From an uncultured Litoreibacter sp. (GTDB lineage Bacteria > Pseudomonadota > Alphaproteobacteria > Rhodobacterales > Rhodobacteraceae), in the NCBI GenBank assembly GCA_947493265.1, contig CANLQL010000002.1, forward strand, positions 682,001-746,000: DNA of 64,000 bases, read 5' to 3'. A program made the position numbers and the translations under genes. The first letter of the stretch is position 1; every line of letters begins with the position of its first letter. This document shows positions 27,891-36,194 of this stretch, piece after piece. The notes beneath the pieces were generated by a model. It ran no database searches. It worked only from the letters and a program-made list of their open reading frames with translations, and was not told the origin of the DNA.

Positions 27891-27952
27891 CTGCGCGAAC
27901 CTGGGCCGGTTTGCCTAGGCACCGGGAGCACGCGACAGGGGGTAACGCCACC
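27891..27952 (+). ncRNA. Structured leader of tupBCA, candidate molybdenum/tungsten cofactor RNA motif
   Basis: An outer helix CTGCGCG with CGCG(A)CAG encloses CCGG-TT-TGCC-TA-GGCA-CCGG. GGGGGTAACGCC follows and abuts the start region of tupB. The nested helices, the CTGGGCCGG and CACCGGGAG strings and the terminal GTAACGCC resemble, from memory, the Moco RNA motif and its tungsten-cofactor variant. Those motifs control cofactor synthesis and molybdate/tungstate transport genes. Placement in front of a tungstate transporter agrees. The AGGGGG ribosome site is part of the structure. Confidence 0.55.
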
Positions 27953-27954
27953 AT

Positions 27955-28659
27955 ATGGGCGATATTTATGATGGCCTGCGGTCAGCTTTTTGGCTGATCG
28001 CGACGCTGGACAGCGATTTGGTCAACATCACCTTGCGGTCGTTGCAAGTCTCACTCAGCGCGTTGGTCATTGCTTGCGCAATTGCGGTGCCTTTGGGCAC
28101 GTGGCTGGCCATCCGCAGATTTCGGCACCGCCGCACGGTGATCGCGCTTCTAAATGCGTTGATGGGCCTGCCGCCGGTTGTGGTGGGGCTGATCGTCTAC
28201 ATCCTGTTGTCCCGGTCTGGCCCATTTGGTGTTTTGGGACTGCTATTCACACCGACGGCCATGATCATCGCGCAGGTGATCATTATCACGCCGTTGATCG
28301 CCTCCATCACGCATCAGGCGATGCGCGATCTTTGGGCGGAATATCACGACTTGCTAATATCGCTGAACACGACGCGCGGCCAGCGGATCAAAGCTTTGGT
28401 CTGGGACGGGCGTCGCACGCTTCTGACCGCCGCCTTGGCCGGGTTTGGACGGGCTATCGGGGAGGTCGGGGCGATAATGATCGTGGGTGGCAATATTGAT
28501 CAGGTGACCCGCGTTCTGACCACCGCGATTGCACTGGAAACCGGGAAAGGGGATTTTGGTCTGGCACTTGGTCTGGGCTTTGTTCTGATCGCCTTGGCCG
28601 TGGTGATCAATCTGGCGATCCATATGCTGTCCCGCACAGAACGGGAGGGGCGGTGGTGA
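27955..28659 (+). CDS. tupB: Tungstate ABC transporter permease
   Basis: 234-aa single permease with about five to six helices. ALMGLPPVVVGLIVYILLSR is a TupB/WtpB hallmark. The EAA loop contains RTLLTAALAGFGRAIGEVGA. It forms a homodimeric inner-membrane channel for tungstate. It overlaps the ATPase gene by 7 nt. The order here is permease-ATPase-binding protein. Confidence 0.9.
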   Translation: MGDIYDGLRSAFWLIATLDSDLVNITLRSLQVSLSALVIACAIAVPLGTWLAIRRFRHRRTVIALLNALMGLPPVVVGLIVYILLSRSGPFGVLGLLFTPTAMIIAQVIIITPLIASITHQAMRDLWAEYHDLLISLNTTRGQRIKALVWDGRRTLLTAALAGFGRAIGEVGAIMIVGGNIDQVTRVLTTAIALETGKGDFGLALGLGFVLIALAVVINLAIHMLSRTEREGRW

Positions 28660-29372
28660 CGAAGTCCTTGCTTCCCGCAAACTTGTCAAACGCCGAAGTC
28701 CGGCGTCGCGGCAAGACCATTCTGGGTCCCGTTTCGCTTCAGCTTGGCGAAACTGGTGTGACGATGATCCTGGGCCCCAATGGGTCTGGCAAGACAACAC
28801 TATTGCGGGTTCTTCATGGGGTCGAGCGGCTAAGTGCGGGCCAGATGAAGTGGGCCGGTGATTTGAACGACGCGCAATCGCGGCAGGCCTACGTCTTTCA
28901 GACACCCGTCATGATGCGCCGAAGTGTTGCCGAAAACCTCGCCTATCCCTTGCAACTGATCGGCCGAACCAAGGCGGAGATTTCGGATCGCGTGAAGACA
29001 TGGGCCGCCCGAATTGATCTTGGCGACTCGCTTGATCAAAATGCGACCAGACTGTCAGGCGGCGAAAAACAGAAACTGGCGCTTGCCAGGGCATTGATCC
29101 GAGATCCGGAAGTTCTGTTTCTGGACGAGCCTTGCGCCAATCTGGATGGCAGATCCACCCGCGAGATTGAGGCGATCTTGAAAGACGCTTTGGCAGCGGG
29201 CACCCGGATTATCATGGCAACGCATGATTTGGGGCAGGTCCGGCGGTTGGCTGATGATGTCGTCTTCCTGCACAAGAGCACGGTATTGGAAACCGGCCCA
29301 GCAGAGGCGTTCTTGCAAAGTCCGCAATCCGATCAGGCACAGGCTTATTTAAGTGGAGATATCGTCGAATGA
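28653..29372 (+). CDS. tupC: Tungstate ABC transporter ATPase
   Basis: 239-aa ATPase with Walker A GPNGSGKTTLL, signature LSGGEKQKLALARA, Walker B VLFLDEPCANL and switch ATHDLGQ. No C-terminal Mop/TOBE domain is present, as usual for TupC and unlike ModC. The start is one of two adjacent GTG codons (28653 or 28656) inside the tupB end, behind GGGAGGGG. The stop overlaps the tupA ATG. Confidence 0.9.
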   Translation: MVTKSLLPANLSNAEVRRRGKTILGPVSLQLGETGVTMILGPNGSGKTTLLRVLHGVERLSAGQMKWAGDLNDAQSRQAYVFQTPVMMRRSVAENLAYPLQLIGRTKAEISDRVKTWAARIDLGDSLDQNATRLSGGEKQKLALARALIRDPEVLFLDEPCANLDGRSTREIEAILKDALAAGTRIIMATHDLGQVRRLADDVVFLHKSTVLETGPAEAFLQSPQSDQAQAYLSGDIVE

Positions 29373-30172
29373 TCAAGGTGTTGGCAGCTCTTTTCGTGTT
29401 TGTCCTAGGCACCGCAGCGCAGGCAGAGGTTTTGCGGTTGGCGGTCACGACCTCGTTCAATAATTCGGGCTTGTCCGACGTGTTGCTACCAGCGATCAAG
29501 GAAGACACGGGGCTGGATGTACAATTGCTGATTGTCGGGACAGGACAAGCCTTGCGACTGGGGGAGGCGGGGGATGTGGATGCGATCCTCGTGCATTCCA
29601 AATCCTCAGAAGAGGCGTTTGTGGCTGACGGCCACGGAACCCATAGACGGGAAATCATGTATAATGATTTTGTCCTGATCGGGCCGTCTGATGATCCGGC
29701 GGGGCTGCGTGATTTGGACACTGCCGCCGCTGCTTTCGGGGCGCTTGCGTCTCAGAAACCGCGCTTTGTCAGCCGAGGCGATGACAGCGGAACCCACAAG
29801 AAAGAGCGGGCGCTTTGGGCTGATGCTGGCGTTGATGCAGATGCATTTGGCGACTGGTACCGCGCGGTTGGGGCCGGCATGGGCGCAAGCCTGAATACTG
29901 CCACGGCCATGGGTGCCTATATCCTGTCAGACCGGGCAAGCTGGTTGAATTTTGGCAACAAGGATGGGATGGCAATCTTGTTTGCCGGTGATCCGATTTT
30001 GTTTAACCAATACAGCTTCTTGCCGGTCAATCCTGCGCGCCATTCGCATGTCAGAAATGACCTTGCCCAAACCTTGGAGGCTTGGCTGACCGGCCCACGG
30101 GCACAAGCGTTGATCGATGGCTACACGATCGACGGGGAAACCCTGTTCACCTTCAATGCGAATACGAACTAG
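29369..30172 (+). CDS. tupA: Tungstate-binding periplasmic protein
   Basis: 267-aa PBP-like protein. Signal peptide MIKVLAALFVFVLGTAAQA is followed by EVLRLAVTTSFNNSGL, whose TTS-type motif is part of the oxyanion site in TupA. DAILVHSKSSEEAF and FVSRGDDSGTHKKE are further family blocks. It binds tungstate with high affinity in the periplasm. Overlaps tupC by four bases and is convergent with mrp. Confidence 0.9.
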   Translation: MIKVLAALFVFVLGTAAQAEVLRLAVTTSFNNSGLSDVLLPAIKEDTGLDVQLLIVGTGQALRLGEAGDVDAILVHSKSSEEAFVADGHGTHRREIMYNDFVLIGPSDDPAGLRDLDTAAAAFGALASQKPRFVSRGDDSGTHKKERALWADAGVDADAFGDWYRAVGAGMGASLNTATAMGAYILSDRASWLNFGNKDGMAILFAGDPILFNQYSFLPVNPARHSHVRNDLAQTLEAWLTGPRAQALIDGYTIDGETLFTFNANTN

Positions 30173-30175
30173 CGC

Positions 30176-31243
30176 CTAGGCGTTGCCGCCATCGATCAGC
30201 TTTTTGGCCAGCGCACGGAACGCGCCCGCTTGCGGGGAGTTTGGCTTGGACACAACAATAGGTGCGCCGCTGTCGGATGCCGACCGGATATCCAGATGCA
30301 GTGGAATTTCGGCCAGAAGCGGCACGCCCAGTTTTTCCGCTTCTTTCGCAACACCGCCATGCCCGAAGATATGTTCCTCATGGCCGCAATTGGAGCAGAT
30401 ATGCGTGCTCATATTCTCAATCATGCCCAGAATTGGCGTGCCAAGCTGGTTGAACATGTCGATGCCTTTGCGCGCATCCAGAAGCGCCACATCCTGCGGG
30501 GTGGAGACGACCACGGCACCCGTCACTTCGGTCTTTTGGGCCAGCGTCATCTGCACATCACCCGTGCCGGGCGGCAGATCGACGATCAGCACGTCAAGCT
30601 CACCCCATTGTACTTGCATCAGCATTTGCTGAAGTGCGCCCATTAGCATGGGCCCGCGCCAGACAACGGCTTGATCTTCGTTCACCATCAGACCCATGGA
30701 CATCATCGTAACGCCATGATTGCGCAGCGGAATAATGATCTTTCCATCCGGCGAAGCAGGGCGACCGGACACACCCAACATACGTGGTTGCGATGGCCCG
30801 TAGACGTCTGCGTCCAGAAGACCGACCTTGCGGCCTTCCGCGGCCAGCGCACAGGCAAGATTGGCTGAAACCGTCGATTTCCCGACACCGCCCTTGCCCG
30901 AGGCAACCGCCAGAATACGCGCCACGCCAGGAACTTTTTCGGGGCCTTTCGGGGCAGGCTTGCGCGCGCCTTTCAGATCAGGGGGTGGGGCTTTTGTCGA
31001 ATGCGCGGTCAGCAACGCCGATACGCTGGAAACACCATCAAGCGCCGCAACCGTTTTTTCCGCAACTGCCCGCAAAGCTTCGTAGTTTTGCGCCTGTTCC
31101 GGGGCCACTTCGATAACGAAGCGCACGGCGTCGCCCTCAACTGTCAGGGCGCGCACCAGCCCGCCAGTGACGATGTCTTTTTCAGAGATCGGATCAACAA
31201 TGGTTTTCAGCGCTGTTTGGACGTCTTCGCGAGTTACTGCCAC
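30176..31243 (-). CDS. mrp: Mrp/ApbC iron-sulfur cluster carrier ATPase
   Basis: About 355 aa. An N-terminal DUF59/MIP18-type domain (EDVQTALKTIVDPISEKDIV) is followed by a deviant Walker A, AVASGKGGVGKSTVSANLA. The conserved CSNCGH pair (CxxC) near the C terminus holds the transferred [4Fe-4S] cluster. The track's ATG is 88 codons upstream in poor sequence. The GTG at 31243, just before AVTREDVQ, matches the family start. Likely function: cytoplasmic Fe-S cluster delivery. Confidence 0.9.
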   Translation of the reverse strand: MAVTREDVQTALKTIVDPISEKDIVTGGLVRALTVEGDAVRFVIEVAPEQAQNYEALRAVAEKTVAALDGVSSVSALLTAHSTKAPPPDLKGARKPAPKGPEKVPGVARILAVASGKGGVGKSTVSANLACALAAEGRKVGLLDADVYGPSQPRMLGVSGRPASPDGKIIIPLRNHGVTMMSMGLMVNEDQAVVWRGPMLMGALQQMLMQVQWGELDVLIVDLPPGTGDVQMTLAQKTEVTGAVVVSTPQDVALLDARKGIDMFNQLGTPILGMIENMSTHICSNCGHEEHIFGHGGVAKEAEKLGVPLLAEIPLHLDIRSASDSGAPIVVSKPNSPQAGAFRALAKKLIDGGNA

Positions 31244-31364
31244 GGGATTTCTGCCTTTTGAATAGAGAACGCGTGCGGCCTGCTTATCCAAACTCGACGG
31301 CGGCAGGAAGGGGGCGCACGCAATCGCGGGCATTCGTCGCAGGATTTTGTCTAGGCTGGCGGGT

Positions 31365-31922
31365 CTACGGCGCGACCCAAGTGCCCTTGAAGCCGTCCGC
31401 GCGTGAAAACGCCGCGCGCCGATGCAGGTCGGGACCCAAATAGACGGTATCAATAGATTGGATGGAACAGCTGAGGGTCGCAAAGCGCGATTTGTCTGCG
31501 CCGGCAATGTAGTCCTGCGCCGATTTCATCGGTGTTCCCGGTGTCGGCAATCCGCCGTAGTTTTGCATCGCAGGTTCGGGAAATTGCGCCCAGACCTCAG
31601 GTGGGCCTTCGGCAATTTCCACATCGACGCTTAGGCGGATTTGAAACAGGGCCTCCCGGTCCCAAGCCAACACAGCCGCTTTCGGTGTCTTTTCCAATTC
31701 GGCGATTTTGGTGGTCGCCGCGTCAGTGTAGATTTCAACGACAGCAAGATCCCGATTTGCGCCCCGCAAAACCAGCGTGCGGGCCTGCGGATAGCCATCC
31801 AAGCCCATTGTGGCAAACGAGACGTAGCGCGCAGGAGCGGTGGCGTTTTCGACACCTTTTTCCAGAATTTTCCAGGTTTGATCCAGCGTGCCTCTCAGGG
31901 TGTGAAATGCGTCGTCAGTCAT
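31365..31922 (-). CDS. Pyridoxamine 5'-phosphate oxidase-family flavoprotein
   Basis: 185-aa split-barrel protein resembling PNPOx-like FMN proteins. FATMGLDGYPQARTLVLRG is the usual FMN-binding beta-hairpin. CSIQSIDTVYLGPDLHRRA near the C terminus may complete the dimer site. The start overlaps the AttH-like gene end by 8 nt, so it is the last gene of the export operon, although its link to export is unknown. It is probably not the PdxH of the cell. Substrate unknown. Confidence 0.8.
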   Translation of the reverse strand: MTDDAFHTLRGTLDQTWKILEKGVENATAPARYVSFATMGLDGYPQARTLVLRGANRDLAVVEIYTDAATTKIAELEKTPKAAVLAWDREALFQIRLSVDVEIAEGPPEVWAQFPEPAMQNYGGLPTPGTPMKSAQDYIAGADKSRFATLSCSIQSIDTVYLGPDLHRRAAFSRADGFKGTWVAP

Positions 31923-32961
31923 ACCCTGTCATCTCCAGATATCCGCGTCCTTTGTGGCTTCCGCTGATCATAACCGGGCCTTCCCAATATGGAAATGCGG
32001 TGTCCATCCATGCGTTCGGGTTTAGCGCTTTGACAGCAACATCAAGTTCACGATCGGGCAGGGTCAGTCGCCATTCAACCGGAACATCCTTGTCTTTCAC
32101 GCGTGCAGTGCCTTGCGGGACCGCTTTGAAAACCCCGTCGCCAAAAGGGGATGGGGTGCCATCCGGGGCGATCCAGGTGCCAGATGTGTAATAGGCGCCA
32201 TCGGTCTGGCGCAGCCGGAACCCCATCATCTTTTCACCCGTCTCAAAACTGAGGGAGAACCAATCCCAACCAGTCTGATTGTCCGACAAGGGCTGGGACG
32301 ACCATTCGCGGTCCAACCATGCGGACCCTGTGACCTTGACCGGTCCTTCCGGTAGAAAAAGCGTGCCTTCGACACGGTAAAACGGTTGGGAATAGTAATA
32401 GCTGGCTTGCCCGGATGCCGATTTCACCGAATAGCCTTCATCACCCTGAAAAACCAAAGGTCCGTCGGCCGTCATGGACAATTCATAGGCAAAATCGGTG
32501 CCTTGCGCAGACATGTTTACAGACCCGATCTCAGGCCCTGCGAGTTGCCATTCGTCGATCCAAGCCGCGAAGGGTGTGGCGGTGACGCCCGCTTGACCAA
32601 CGCCGCCGCGCGCAAATCTTTCCGCCACGAAATGGCGCGTCGGGGTCGTCAAGGCCGCATGGCCCATCCAGATTTGTGGATCCTGCCAGCCGTCTTTGGT
32701 TTGGGGCTCCAATGCGGATCGAAACAGTGTCCATTGCACGCCGTAGTCCTTCCCATCCTCGCCTTTCAAATTTGCCGTCACGTACCACCACTCGATGCGG
32801 TAGTCGGGATGTGCCCCGTGATCTTCCGGAAAGGTCAATTCGGTCCCGCGCGTGGGCGTGCTGAACCCGTCAGCATCCGTTCCCAATCCTGCAAATCCTT
32901 GCGCAAACAATGGCCCGGCAAGGACACATAGAACCGCTATCAAGAAGTGCTTAACGTTCAT
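31915..32961 (-). CDS. AttH/CrtC-like lipocalin-fold secreted hydrolase
   Basis: 348-aa protein with signal peptide MNVKHFLIAVLCVLAGPLFAQG. FPEDHGAHPDYRIEWWYVTA is the family signature (HPxxRxEWWYxT) of the AttH/hydroxyneurosporene-synthase-like group. It also contains the repeated SGSAWLDREWSSQ element. The fold is a double lipocalin-like barrel in the periplasm. It overlaps the permease gene by 11 nt and belongs to an AttEFGH-like set. The substrate, possibly a lipid-like compound, is unknown. Confidence 0.82.
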   Translation of the reverse strand: MNVKHFLIAVLCVLAGPLFAQGFAGLGTDADGFSTPTRGTELTFPEDHGAHPDYRIEWWYVTANLKGEDGKDYGVQWTLFRSALEPQTKDGWQDPQIWMGHAALTTPTRHFVAERFARGGVGQAGVTATPFAAWIDEWQLAGPEIGSVNMSAQGTDFAYELSMTADGPLVFQGDEGYSVKSASGQASYYYSQPFYRVEGTLFLPEGPVKVTGSAWLDREWSSQPLSDNQTGWDWFSLSFETGEKMMGFRLRQTDGAYYTSGTWIAPDGTPSPFGDGVFKAVPQGTARVKDKDVPVEWRLTLPDRELDVAVKALNPNAWMDTAFPYWEGPVMISGSHKGRGYLEMTGYD

Positions 32962-35350
32962 TGACGAATACCTTCAGCAGATGCGCCGGTGGGGTTCTGT
33001 AAAGCCGCCAAGCAGGCCACAAGCTGGCTAGAACGGCAGCGCCAAGGGCAGCGACAGCCAGAATTAGCCATGCGGTCGGGAACAAGTACATCGGCAACCG
33101 CCAGCCGAACGCCTCCACATTGATGACGTTGAGCAAGACCCAAGCAAGCGCAAGCCCCAGAGGCACGGCGGCGATCAAGGTCATCGCGGCCAAAAGAACC
33201 GCGCGCAACAACTCCAACCGCGCCAATGTCGCATGGGTCATGCCCAAGGCCCAGACCGGGGCCAGTTGCGGCAAGCGCATGGCGGACAGGGTCAACAGGC
33301 TGGTCAGGATTGCAAAGCCTGCAACGCTGAGGGTCAGGATGTTCAATGCGGCCGAAACGGTGAAAGTGCGCTCGAATACCTCCAGAGAAAATGCTTTGAT
33401 TGAGGCTTGATCGATCACCGCGTCTGGTCCGAGGTCGAATTTCTCGTTCAACGCGTCCATAAGAGGCTGGGTTTGATCCGGCGGCACGCGCAGCGCGAAT
33501 TGCAACGCGGTCAGGTCTGGAAACCGTGCGTCCATCGCGTCGGTATTCAGCAATATTTGGATGCGCGGATTGCCGTAGTCGCTGTAGACGCCCGCGATTT
33601 CAGCTTGCCAATCAGGACCAAGGGTTAAGGTGTCACCGGTGCGAAGGCCCTCACGGATAGACAATTGTTCGTTGATCAAAATTGCCTGACCTGTGGCTAC
33701 GCGATCCCAAACATCGGGCAGGCGTTCCAGCAGTGGCCAATTGTCCCTGTAAGTTGGGTGGTCGGCGATGCCGAAAACCTCTGCCGGGCGGCCAAGGATT
33801 TCGATCTCTGTGTTGATCAACGGCAGGATCGCGTCCGTGCGGGGGGCAAGCCAGGTTTGCAACTCGGCAGCCTGTTCAGCGTCGCTTGCGCGCAGGTAAA
33901 GCTCTGAAGCTAATCGTTGATCAAGCCATCCGGTGAAGGTCAGCCGGAAGCTTGAAACCATCGTACCGACGCCAATATTTGTCGCCAGCGCAAGCAGCAG
34001 AGCCATCAAGGCCAGCGATAGTCCCGGAATTTGTTGCCGCGTATCTGCCCAGAACCATTGCGGTTTTACGTTTTTCGCAACCCGGGCAGCAAGACCGACG
34101 CAAAGCCGCAAGATCATGGGCAGGGCGAAAGCCGCACCAATCATTAGCGCCCCCAGCGTGGCAAATCCGGCGACCACGCCGCGTCCGAAAATCACGCCCA
34201 AGGCCGCAAGCGCGAGCAGCGCCAGTGCGAGACCAGCTTGCAAAAGCGCGGTCTTGTCGGACGCCATCACCCAGGCCCGGGGTTTGGCAGGGGCCAGCAC
34301 CGGAAGCCGCGCAAGTTTCTGCAGGCTGTTGGTGGACGCAACTGCCGTTCCAAGGATCGCGATGGCCATGCCCGTCAGCCACCAATTGGCCCGAAAGGTC
34401 AGTGATCCATCGACATTTGCGCCATAAAGCCCGGTCAAGGTGGCAGCGACGTCTGGCAGCAATGCGGCGGCAATTAAATACCCCAACCCGGTCCCAATCA
34501 GACCTGCCGTCACGGCAAAGATACCAAGCTCTGCGAGAAGAACCGTTACCAGCAGACGGGCAGGGACGCCCAAGGCGCGCAGGGTGCGAAACATCGCCCG
34601 ACGCTGCTCAAACGCGAGGCCGATCGTGGCGTGCACAATGAACAGCCCCACAGCAAAAGACAGAAGGCCAAACGCGGTCAGGTTTAGATGAAAGCTATCG
34701 GTCAGGCGGGCTAAATCGCCTTCGGTGCCACCTGTGCGCAGCTGCAGTTCCGGGGCAATTTCTGCCAGCTGTGGGCGATTTAGCGGTTGTTCATCGGCAA
34801 GCAAAAGGCGGTCAAATTCTCCGGGCCGCTTCAGCATTTCTTGCGCCACACCAATATCGGCAAACACCAATCCGGGGGCAAGTCCCTCAATAGCACGGAT
34901 ATTTTGCGCATCCGGCAGGCCAGCCGCGGTATTGGGCGCAGCAAACAGCGTGCCACCGCTTAGAAAACCGGTCCCATCTTCCTGCGATAGGGCGGCTTGT
35001 CCAGCGCGCGAGCCTTGCGGGGCGGTCAGGGGATCGATGCCGATCAAGCGGATCTGCGTGCCAGATATTCGCGTGCGCCCTTCGATCACGGGCGATACCA
35101 TCCAACCCGCCCGCCGAAGGGAAATAAATTGTGCCTGTTCTATCGGTGCGCCGTCTGCGCGTTCCAACACCGCACCGGGCCCAGACACCGCATCGGCCGC
35201 TTGTGCATAGGCTGACCGGGCCTCTGAATTGATCGCCTGAACGCCCGAAAACAGCGCCGTGGCCAATGCCAGCCCAAGGATCAGCGTCAAACATTGCAAG
35301 GGCTGCGCGCGCCAATGGGACATCAACGCTTGCAGGGTGGGGCGGATCAT
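32951..35350 (-). CDS. FtsX-type ABC transporter permease (AttFG-like)
   Basis: 799-aa permease with two FtsX modules. An N-terminal helix (CLTLILGLALATALFSGVQA) precedes a large periplasmic domain, then a block of helices around residues 230-460. A second periplasmic domain and terminal helices (LTLSVAGFAILTSLLTLSAM) end the protein. The start overlaps the ATPase stop (ATGA). In some bacteria this unit is two genes, attF and attG. It probably handles lipophilic cargo together with the AttH-like protein. Confidence 0.85.
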   Translation of the reverse strand: MIRPTLQALMSHWRAQPLQCLTLILGLALATALFSGVQAINSEARSAYAQAADAVSGPGAVLERADGAPIEQAQFISLRRAGWMVSPVIEGRTRISGTQIRLIGIDPLTAPQGSRAGQAALSQEDGTGFLSGGTLFAAPNTAAGLPDAQNIRAIEGLAPGLVFADIGVAQEMLKRPGEFDRLLLADEQPLNRPQLAEIAPELQLRTGGTEGDLARLTDSFHLNLTAFGLLSFAVGLFIVHATIGLAFEQRRAMFRTLRALGVPARLLVTVLLAELGIFAVTAGLIGTGLGYLIAAALLPDVAATLTGLYGANVDGSLTFRANWWLTGMAIAILGTAVASTNSLQKLARLPVLAPAKPRAWVMASDKTALLQAGLALALLALAALGVIFGRGVVAGFATLGALMIGAAFALPMILRLCVGLAARVAKNVKPQWFWADTRQQIPGLSLALMALLLALATNIGVGTMVSSFRLTFTGWLDQRLASELYLRASDAEQAAELQTWLAPRTDAILPLINTEIEILGRPAEVFGIADHPTYRDNWPLLERLPDVWDRVATGQAILINEQLSIREGLRTGDTLTLGPDWQAEIAGVYSDYGNPRIQILLNTDAMDARFPDLTALQFALRVPPDQTQPLMDALNEKFDLGPDAVIDQASIKAFSLEVFERTFTVSAALNILTLSVAGFAILTSLLTLSAMRLPQLAPVWALGMTHATLARLELLRAVLLAAMTLIAAVPLGLALAWVLLNVINVEAFGWRLPMYLFPTAWLILAVAALGAAVLASLWPAWRLYRTPPAHLLKVFVNER

Positions 35351-36006
35351 GGTGCCAACGCGCCCCGGCGCAGGTGCAGCCGACGATCCAGTCTTGCCGC
35401 CAACCGTTCAGAATGCGTGACCATCAGCAGGCCCGCATTGCTGCTGGCGACGAGGTCAAGCAAAAGGTCCATCACAGCGTCGCCAGTGGCCTCATCCAGA
35501 TTGCCGGTAGGTTCATCTGCCAGCACAAGTTTGGGGCGCGCTGCCAGCGCCCGGCCAATGGCCACGCGCTGTTGCTGGCCGCCGGACAATTGTTCCGGGT
35601 ACTGGCCTGCAAAATCCTGCAGGCCCAGCCTTTCGGTCAATGTGGCGATCCAGTCCGGGTCAACCCGACCTGCAAGGCGCGCTTGAAAGGCGATGTTGGC
35701 GGCAACGTTCAGCGATGGGATCAGGTTGAATTGCTGGAAAACAACACTCAGTATATCGCGTCTCAGCGCTGCGCGGGCGGGCTCGTTCATTTGCGCGAGG
35801 TCTGTTCCGCCTACCCGTACGGAGCCTGCATCAAACGCCTCCAGCCCGGCGGCGATGTGCAGTAACGTGCTTTTTCCGGACCCGCTTTCGCCCGTCAGTG
35901 CCAGTGTTTCACCGGCGTTCATCTGGAAGCTGACACCGTTCAGGATCGTTACCGGCCCCGACGCGCTGGCGTAAGTTTTTTGAACTTTTTCAACCTCTAA
36001 CAGCAT
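35347..36006 (-). CDS. ABC transporter ATPase (AttE/LolD-like)
   Basis: 219-aa MacB/LolD-type ATPase with Walker A TGESGSGKSTLLHI, signature LSGGQQQRVAIGRAL, Walker B LVLADEPTGNLD and switch MVTHSERLA. The ATG at 36006 (MLLEVEKVQKTYA) is chosen over the track start 34 codons upstream, giving the usual length. First gene of the four-gene minus-strand unit; divergent from preT across a 188-nt gap. Confidence 0.88.
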   Translation of the reverse strand: MLLEVEKVQKTYASASGPVTILNGVSFQMNAGETLALTGESGSGKSTLLHIAAGLEAFDAGSVRVGGTDLAQMNEPARAALRRDILSVVFQQFNLIPSLNVAANIAFQARLAGRVDPDWIATLTERLGLQDFAGQYPEQLSGGQQQRVAIGRALAARPKLVLADEPTGNLDEATGDAVMDLLLDLVASSNAGLLMVTHSERLAARLDRRLHLRRGALAP

Positions 36007-36128
36007 AGAATTCCGATACTTTCCCGGCATTGCTTCGCGCCATACCGCAACATAGCGCGAAAGGGAATTCTGACAGGGTCGAAATTGCCACACCGAGGAT
36101 TGGGCCACATTTCATAAACCGCCTAAAA

Positions 36129-36144
36129 TTTACCATTTGATAAA
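36129..36144. promoter_or_regulatory. RutR-box-like palindrome upstream of preT
   Basis: TTTACCATTTGATAAA lies 51 nt before the preT ATG. It matches the RutR consensus TTGACCAnnTGGTCAA at 11 of 14 fixed positions, and its arms are complementary at six of seven. With the better site at 41322 it suggests RutR control of both halves of the pyrimidine locus. Confidence 0.6.
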
Positions 36145-36194
36145 AAATGAACTTGTGGCAAGCTGATCGCAACACGACGCTAAGGAAAACCCAG

